Part shown: positions 59,301 to 64,000 of the stretch, one piece after another
Layout of the letters: each line of letters starts with the position of its first letter
Numbering within the stretch: the first letter of the stretch is position 1
NCBI GenBank assembly: GCA_029747015.1
Contig: JAKOGI010000355.1
Location: 310,001 to 374,000 of the forward strand
DNA length: 64,000 nt
Direction: 5' to 3'
Origin: Carnegiea gigantea
Taxonomy: Eukaryota > Streptophyta > Magnoliopsida > Caryophyllales > Cactaceae
The notes under the pieces: generated by a model
What the model was told of the DNA's origin: nothing
Databases searched by the model: none
What the model saw: only the letters and a program-made list of their open reading frames with translations
Program-made: the position numbers and the translations under genes

Positions 59301-60875
59301 AACTTCATTTTTTGCAATTCCACTACCTTCTGTCTAGTTCTGTTTCACTTTTAAATCTTCAAGGACTCATCTTTTCTCACCTACGGGGAAACAAGGGGCA
59401 AAAAAAAAAGGCTATCCCTGTTTACTTTTCAAATTCGGTGCCTGGTTTTATTTGATGGGATTACGGGACATTAGGCATCGCGCTGTTTGCAAGGGTCAAC
59501 TTCATAAAGCATAAAAATGGGCAAATTACTCATATAGTGCATTTTCACAAAGTTTATGGCCCATTGGGCTCGGTGCCCACTAGAAGATCAAAGCAGGTGT
59601 TGACAAAACCAACATGCCACATCATTTGCAAGGCTCAAACAGACAATGAAATCTTCAGAAAAGAGAGAGAGAGAGAGCTCATCATGAAACTTAATACTAG
59701 GACTACTTCTATCTCCTCATCACTAGTCTATGCATGAAACTATCACTACCAAATTAACTGGTGAACTATATGTAATAAAATATGCACAAATTACGACTGC
59801 ATTAAAAACATAAGTAAGGAACTTTTACAAGTCATAGCCTCGCAAAATTGTTGAGATGGATCTCCACTGGTTTCTACAAGGAAGGCAAAACGAATTCAAT
59901 CGTACAAGAAAACAAACACATTCCAAGATATCCAGGGGCCATATTTGAAAGACATGCTTGAGACGGGAACTTCCATTTCAGGAAAGAGACTTAAAAAAAA
60001 CCCACAAAAAAAAAAACCCAAGAAGTTGGAAGTACCAACTAAAGAGTTGGAAGCTCCCTTCAAAATCCAATCAGTAAGCACAGCTAAAATGCTGAACTAA
60101 TCCTACTGCATTGTATGATCTCTCAAATTAATGGGAAAAGGACTTCAATTACCAAAAAATAGACTAAAAAAGATCAAATTAGCATCTGATTACTTTCAAA
60201 TACTCAAATTACAAGACTATAAGCACATCTAAGCCAAACTTTTATCATCAAAACCCCAGAGGGCAAATAAGCAGCAGCACTTGAAAACCCCAAAAACTAG
60301 CATTATTTTTCCTTTATTTTCCTTTTTATACTTCAACCCAGAAATGATCAACTGTTGATGCCAAAAGAACAGAAAAACATAAAAAAGCAATCTTTTAGCA
60401 ACCTCTTATGATCACAGTCACAAAACGCAAATTTTAGGGTTAAATCCAAAAAGCACGCGCTGATAAAATATGCAAGGAACTCATAATAATCATGAAATTT
60501 ATCAGCACGAAAAATTAATTACTTCTCAAGAGCATCTTTGATTTCAGAAGTAGCCTCTTGAGCCTCCTCAAGAGTCGGAGGCGGTCCAAAGACCGTCCTC
60601 AGCTTAGCCGGTTCAATCCGGTCGATGATCAAATCATCACCCAAAGCGCCAGCGAGCACCCAGCCGTCGACTTCCCGAACCGGCCTCTGAACCGCCGATT
60701 CGACCTTCGAACCGCCGGTCTGCTCCGATGAGGAAGAAGCAACGCCGGCCGAAGCTGACCTTGCCGTATTCCGAGCAACGAGCGAATCCAACGAAGCGCT
60801 GGCGCGAACTCCGCCGGTGAAGACGCCGATTCCGGCGGCCTTCGCCGCCGCCCTCATGGCTCCGCCACCACCCAT
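50392..60875 (-). CDS. C-terminally anchored membrane protein, 4 exons, very large intron 2
   Basis: Exons on the - strand are 60875-60523, 59039-58892, 50852-50759 and 50672-50392. Lengths 353, 148, 94 and 281 nt join in frame to 291 codons plus stop. Borders are AA|GTAATT..TTCCAG|G, CAG|GTTTTC..TTCTTAG|A and G|GTAAGA..ACTAG|C. The N terminus ([19 protein letters not shown]) is glycine/alanine-rich and could be an organelle-targeting or membrane-associated segment. A conserved middle ([20 protein letters not shown]) is followed by a helical stretch ([20 protein letters not shown]). A single hydrophobic segment at about 270-288 ends in MKRG, as in tail-anchored proteins. I recognise this as a plant-specific family without a settled function. 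Intron 2 is 8039 bp and holds the 5.2-kb palindrome. Exon 1 can also be read through its donor to an immediate TAA, giving a 118-aa product if intron 1 is retained. Confidence 0.85.
51884..52658. repeat. GCGCC-rich repeat with AAAAAAGC ends in intron 2
   Basis: The left side (TTTAAAAAAGCGCGCTCTGG) and the right side (GATCAAAAAAGCTCGAGGCG on the - strand) form imperfect inverted ends. Both flanks are rich in GCGCC, AGGCTC and GAAGCCC motifs, separated by AT-rich DNA with a T22-23 tract (52320-52341). It resembles an interspersed plant repeat of unknown class. Superfamily not assigned. Confidence 0.4.
53070..53369 (-). pseudogene. Left-arm copy of the first small viral-like ORF, broken
   Basis: Reverse-complement partner of the ORF at 57551-57847. 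It starts at an ATG (53369) but has a premature TAA after 23 codons (53298-53300). Not functional. Confidence 0.6.
53648..53659 (-). other. tRNA-Met primer binding site, left arm
   Basis: The - strand reads TGGTATCAGAGC, an exact match to the initiator tRNA-Met 3' end complement. No LTR end (CA) directly precedes it, unlike the Copia elements, which fits a pararetrovirus leader. Confidence 0.65.
53822..53829 (-). promoter_or_regulatory. TATA box of the left-arm viral-like promoter
   Basis: TATAAATA on the - strand, the partner of 56811-56818. The solo LTR at 53842-54667 is inserted 12 bp upstream of it. Confidence 0.5.
53842..54667 (-). mobile_element. Solo LTR inserted in the left arm (target duplication AAAGG)
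   Basis: An 826-bp segment absent from the right arm, with TGATGCAGAATAAG at one end and CTACATCA at the other (- strand). It has TG..CA termini and exact AAAGG duplications (53837-53841 and 54668-54672). No internal retrotransposon region, PBS or PPT is present, so it is a solo LTR, superfamily unknown. It contains a LINE fragment. Confidence 0.65.
54029..54452 (-). pseudogene. 5'-truncated LINE fragment nested in the solo LTR
   Basis: The - strand encodes a typical L1 ORF2 C terminus ([18 protein letters not shown], then [17 protein letters not shown]) in an open frame of about 71 codons. It ends in an A-tract (T8 on the + strand, 54030-54037). The flanks share AACTAG (54022-54027 and 54453-54458), a plausible target duplication. 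Confidence 0.7.
55785..56750 (+). pseudogene. Right-arm viral-like coding remnant upstream of the promoter
   Basis: Frame-shifted coding-like sequence with several stops, duplicated in reverse in the left arm. Its place just upstream of the promoter corresponds to the last ORF of a circular caulimovirid genome. I could not match it to a named viral protein. Confidence 0.35.
56811..56818 (+). promoter_or_regulatory. TATA box of the right-arm viral-like promoter
   Basis: TATAAATA, 449 bp upstream of the tRNA-Met primer binding site. Caulimovirid pregenomic promoters lie several hundred bases upstream of the PBS in this way. Confidence 0.5.
57260..57271 (+). other. tRNA-Met primer binding site, right arm
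   Basis: TGGTATCAAAGC, one base from the exact match in the left arm. It is followed by two copies of a 38-nt block (from about 57272 and 57361) and two copies of GGACACTTGTGACTCACC. Confidence 0.6.
57551..57847 (+). CDS. First small ORF of the pararetrovirus-like sequence, intact, 98 aa
   Basis: An open frame about 280 nt downstream of the PBS. The product is basic in its middle, rich in N, R and L, with no transmembrane segment or zinc motif. Position matches the first ORF of some caulimovirids. The left-arm copy is broken while this one is open. No named family could be assigned. It may be a chance survival rather than an expressed gene, since it lies antisense to the host gene within an intron. 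Confidence 0.45.
   Translation: MSYLKNKLQSNSRLNHEGGYIARQNFNLPNLNYSTQDRAWNFLRSFDRTKRSIRQNLLNHYRARLNYLITLPEGVHPITINLIRDNITLLELIFEYTV
58260..58530 (-). repeat. LINE 3' relic in intron 2
   Basis: 58300-58360 matches the 3' part of the LINE at 54029 in order: an AATGCAAG..GCATCC block, an ACAA-AGGATTAT block and an ACACCCA block. It is more decayed and no coding frame survives. It starts near a T-run (58266-58272) expected for a reversed A-tail. Confidence 0.45.
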
Positions 60876-61224
60876 TTGGCTCGGGAAATTCGAAAGGGGT
60901 TTTCTGAATTTCTCAGTGAAGAGAGAGAATTGAGGAAGTGAAGCTCGAAAAGGAAGAGGGGGATTAAATCCGACAGATAAGATTATTCCTGGAAGTTCCC
61001 TAGGCGATAAGTGGTTTGGTTTTTTTTTTTTTTTTTTTTTTGGGTGGAGGAAATTTAGGGAAATGGTGTGTGGCTAACTTCGAAGAGAAGCACTAAGGTG
61101 ATGGTTCACTTCCCTTGTCTATTGTGTGATGTGAGAATTATCCTTTGGGATAACGAGGTTGACTGATTTTATGATTACCATTTTATCCCTTGTCTTTGGG
61201 ACAGATTTTTTCGCTTTTTAGAGT
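60876..61224. promoter_or_regulatory. 5' flank of the membrane-protein gene
   Basis: Upstream region (transcription to the left). It includes a probable 5' UTR with GA-rich sequence (60915-60945 as read on the + strand) and a T22 tract (61020-61041). No clear TATA box was seen. Confidence 0.45.
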
Positions 61225-61680
61225 TACATTTAGGAACCGTTTAGGTCATTTTTAGCAAAATTAACTATTTACGTAGTGAATAGTGATTTAATTAGCAGAT
61301 AACTGACTAGATAACGGATAGCGTTTTCAATTTAGCTGTGAATGGATAGATGTTTAGATTAGCGATTGAAATTAATGTGTTCGGTAAATTTAGCTGTTAT
61401 GCTAGCTGATTAATGTAAATTGACATAAAAAGATATAGATAATTTCCAAAGATAAAATTTTTAAAGGATATTTTTTAGCTAAAAAATATGAAACACTACT
61501 TTTAAATGTCAAACGTTAATACTATTAGCTTTTCAAAAAGGTTGCTTAAAATACTAAACGCTACTTGAAATGCTAGTCAAAACACTAGTTTACCGAACAC
61601 TAAAAATTAAGTAATTAGTGTATTGACCTGGTCAAAACACTAAATGTCATCCAAAATACTGTTGTTGAACACGGCCTTAC
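61225..61680. mobile_element. hAT-like miniature element relic
   Basis: The left end TAGGAACCGTTTAGGTCA and the right end (GTAAGGCCGTGTTCAACAAC on the - strand) form a loose inverted repeat, with TTAGC / GCTAAT short repeats inside. Similar to 31826-32232 but more decayed. Confidence 0.4.
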
Positions 61681-62015
61681 TTAAAAAAGTTAATCTAGTA
61701 TTTGGTAAATAACTTTTTGTAATTGTTATTTTAGACCAAAGAGTCAATTCACGAAAAGCTAAAATGACTAGCTTTTTGTAAATAGTTGTTTGTGCAAATG
61801 ACAAATTGCCCAAGACTTTATTAAAATTACAAGGCATGCCACTTGTATAATCAAAAATTCTAATTTCTTTATTCACGCAACTTCATGTTCAACCTCACTT
61901 CTTTCTCTCCTCCTTCCCCGCATAGGCCATAGTCGTAATCAATAGTGTTCGTGCGTGGGCATCAGAGTAAAAAGGATACATATAAATTGAAAAGAAAAAA
62001 GATACTTGAAAAGAT

Positions 62016-62019
<4 letters not shown>

Positions 62020-62077
<58 letters not shown>
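62020..62077. repeat. TA microsatellite
   Basis: About 29 uninterrupted TA units. Confidence 0.95.
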
Positions 62078-62082
<5 letters not shown>

Positions 62083-62256
62083 CACAACCTAAAAAATTCT
62101 CAAATGAATAACAAAATGAGGTTGTAAAACATAGGCATCACATGAATATATAGAAACTAAAAAGAAAACAACGTAAATAATGAATACAAAATATGTAGAA
62201 TTAGTAAGGAAATAAGGTTTTAAGGATTGAAATAATTTTTATATATGACATAAATT

Positions 62257-62806
62257 TAGGCTCTGTTTGGCAATCAACTGTTTGCTTTTAGCTGTTAACT
62301 ATTTGAATTGGTTGTTTACATTAGCTGTTTGAATCAATTATTTATAGAAAAAGTGTTTAGTAAAATTAGCTGTTTTTAAAAAATATTATTTGTTAAAATT
62401 TCATTTATGTGCTTTCTCAACATTCCTTTGTAGTTGCATATGGTTTTTTATTTATTGGCCATTTTATTTTCTTTTCAACAAAAAAATTAGCTGTCAGTTG
62501 TTAGCTATTAGTTATTTGTATTAACTGCTAGTAGTTTGAGTTAACTGTTTGTTAAAAAACTATTTGGTAAAATTAGCTATTTTTGATAAAATTATAAAAC
62601 AAAAAACTAATTGTTCAGAAAGTTCTTCCAAAAAGCTCATGGAATTAACTTTTTCAAATTAGTTTTTTGGATCCAAAAAGCTCTTATAAAAACTATTTTC
62701 ATCAAACATTCAAATTAGCTCTTTTACTTGGTCAAACAACTAATTTTGATTTAAAAAGCTCCTTTTAACCAAAACGTTTTTCAAAAAGTTATTTGTCAAA
62801 CATCTT
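62257..62806. mobile_element. hAT-like miniature element relic
   Basis: It begins TTAGGCTCTGTTTGGCAATCA and ends TTATTTGTCAAACATCTTCTA. The interior is rich in TTAGCTGTTTG-type repeats in both orientations. A second start-like region near 62480-62560 suggests two overlapping copies. Confidence 0.45.
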
Positions 62807-63329
62807 CTAAAAAAATAGAGGAAATTGATGAAGGAAAAGAGAGACAATAAAGTATACATAACGATATAGATTGTCTAATAAGACTAATGTAGTGACCCTA
62901 TGATCAAATCGTGCCAAGTTTGTAGCTGATGAAGGGTTTATTCAAGTCAAGTTGAAATGGGTAATAGGTTAATAATAAGTTGGGTCCGTTCACTCTGAAA
63001 CCTAGCTAACTTGAGTTTATAATAGATCGTCTGCGACTATACAATCCGTCTCTCCATGGGGTATTATGCGAGGAAAGTAATCAAAAAACGAAAGAAAAAC
63101 TCGTCTCCTTTCTTACAAACAAAGCTAGTCACAAAAATCTTGATTTGACTCAACTTGAATCAAATTTAGTTCTGAATAGAATCAAAGTAGTCATCGATTA
63201 ATTTTAATTACAAATTTGGTCAAGTTGAGCAATAAGCACGTATCATTTGTCAAGACAACTTGCAAGGATTAATATTAAAAAAATGTATGCATATTCTATA
63301 ATCCATCACCCCTTTTCCCCAGGGATAGA
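62807..63329. other. Intergenic, no gene seen
   Basis: No exon, transposon end or RNA gene recognised. Confidence 0.45.
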
Positions 63330-63490
63330 ATTAGGTTTCAAGGGTAAGTGTTTTTAATAACTAATACAACACCACCACCTCCCAGTGTGGATCCCGCTTT
63401 CTTGGGTTTGGGGAGATCCAGCTGTAGGCAACCTTACCTCTACCGATATCCCTACCCATAGAGAGGTTGATTCCAAGAGACCCACGAAAA
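63330..63490 (-). repeat. SINE-like 3' fragment
   Basis: On the - strand a TTGGAATCAACCTCT block, a GGTAAGGTTGCCTACAGCTGG block and an AAGCGGGATCC block occur in order, ending in GTTGTATTAG. This is the body of the Au-type tRNA-derived SINEs. The tRNA-like 5' part is not visible. Related to 1600-1695. Confidence 0.5.
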
Positions 63491-64000
63491 AGGTTTTGTG
63501 AAAAAGTTTTATAAAGGAAAGCGCTTGCGAAACATTTAAAAAGGAAAATCAGTGCCAAAGAAGCTGAAGCTGAAGCTGAAAGAAGTTAAAAGAAAGCTGA
63601 AAGAACGTACCTCGAACAGTATTGTATAAAAACTTTCAAAAAAATTATAGCTTGTCGAAGCTTCGACAAATAATGTGTAAATCTGGGTCCTCTGCTGGGA
63701 GCCAAATGAACCAAATGATTCAACAGAATTGAGGCAAATTGTAGAAAAATCAAAAGGAAGGGGGAGCATCACCCCTTGCGCAGCTCCCTGCAGCTCAAAG
63801 CACATCGAACATCGATCAAAGTACACATAATTCTTGCCTGTATGTACCAGCAATTTAGATTGTATAATATTTGAGTATTACATAATACATGCGATTATAC
63901 GCGTACATTAACTTTTATGTCTCCCTTCACAACCCCCCACCGCCCCAAGAAAAAAGCCCCAAACAAAAAAGAATATAGTTGACTTTTATTAGCTATTCAA
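63491..64000. other. Intergenic to window end, no gene supported
   Basis: Contains a 105-codon - strand open frame (63536-63853) rich in F and S, part of which is a translated GCTGAA microsatellite (63562-63581). It could hide an exon running off the window, but no motif or splice site supports it. Confidence 0.4.

Noticed and set aside
63536..63853. 105-codon - strand open frame near the window end
   Set aside because: F/S-rich, partly a GCTGAA microsatellite, no family match. It might be part of a gene beyond the window, but nothing supports this.
1..64000. CRISPR arrays, bacterial operons or prophage
   Set aside because: The sequence is plant nuclear DNA. The short tandem repeats have no regular repeat-spacer structure.

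Overview
This is a plant nuclear window, almost certainly a eudicot. Evidence: introns with GT..AG borders, a GH3 auxin-conjugating gene, a DUF538 gene, plant Copia elements with an initiator-tRNA-Met primer binding site, hAT-, Harbinger- and Mutator-type miniature elements, plant LINE relics and a pararetrovirus-like insertion. The species cannot be named from the sequence alone.

Only three host genes can be supported. (1) A GH3 acyl-acid amido synthetase, three exons, + strand, 20442-22914, 619 aa. (2) A secreted DUF538 protein, two exons, + strand, 41778-42522, 169 aa. (3) A four-exon gene for a C-terminally anchored membrane protein, - strand, 60875-50392, 291 aa. Its second intron is about 8 kb because it carries a stack of insertions. 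Splice sites were read by eye, and frames agree across every junction.

The rest is intergenic DNA and mobile elements. Three Copia-type elements (5182-8754, 17587-19912, 25622-30356) share one architecture: LTRs, PPT and gag-protease are kept, while integrase, reverse transcriptase and RNase H are missing. The first is a three-LTR tandem chimera flanked by a perfect 5-bp target duplication (ACTGT). The third sits inside a LINE (duplication GTTTG) and itself holds 2.8 kb of foreign DNA with three in-frame exons of an unidentified gene. The second ends 530 bp upstream of the GH3 start codon.

Miniature elements with readable target duplications include a three-member hAT-like family (3700, 13092, 43435), another hAT-like element (32910), a long-TIR Mutator-like element (39235) and a three-member Harbinger-like family (11115, 16958, 33814). 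Degenerate minisatellites lie at 12.5-14.4 kb and 46.7-47.4 kb.

The most striking structure is a 5.2-kb inverted repeat (52871-58050) in intron 2 of the membrane-protein gene. Both arms carry a pararetrovirus-like promoter, leader, tRNA-Met primer binding site and first small ORF. Its ends look like hAT termini and it is flanked by a near-perfect 8-bp duplication. One arm later took a solo LTR (duplication AAAGG), which in turn holds a LINE fragment. If transcribed with the host gene, this intron could fold into a long double-stranded RNA.
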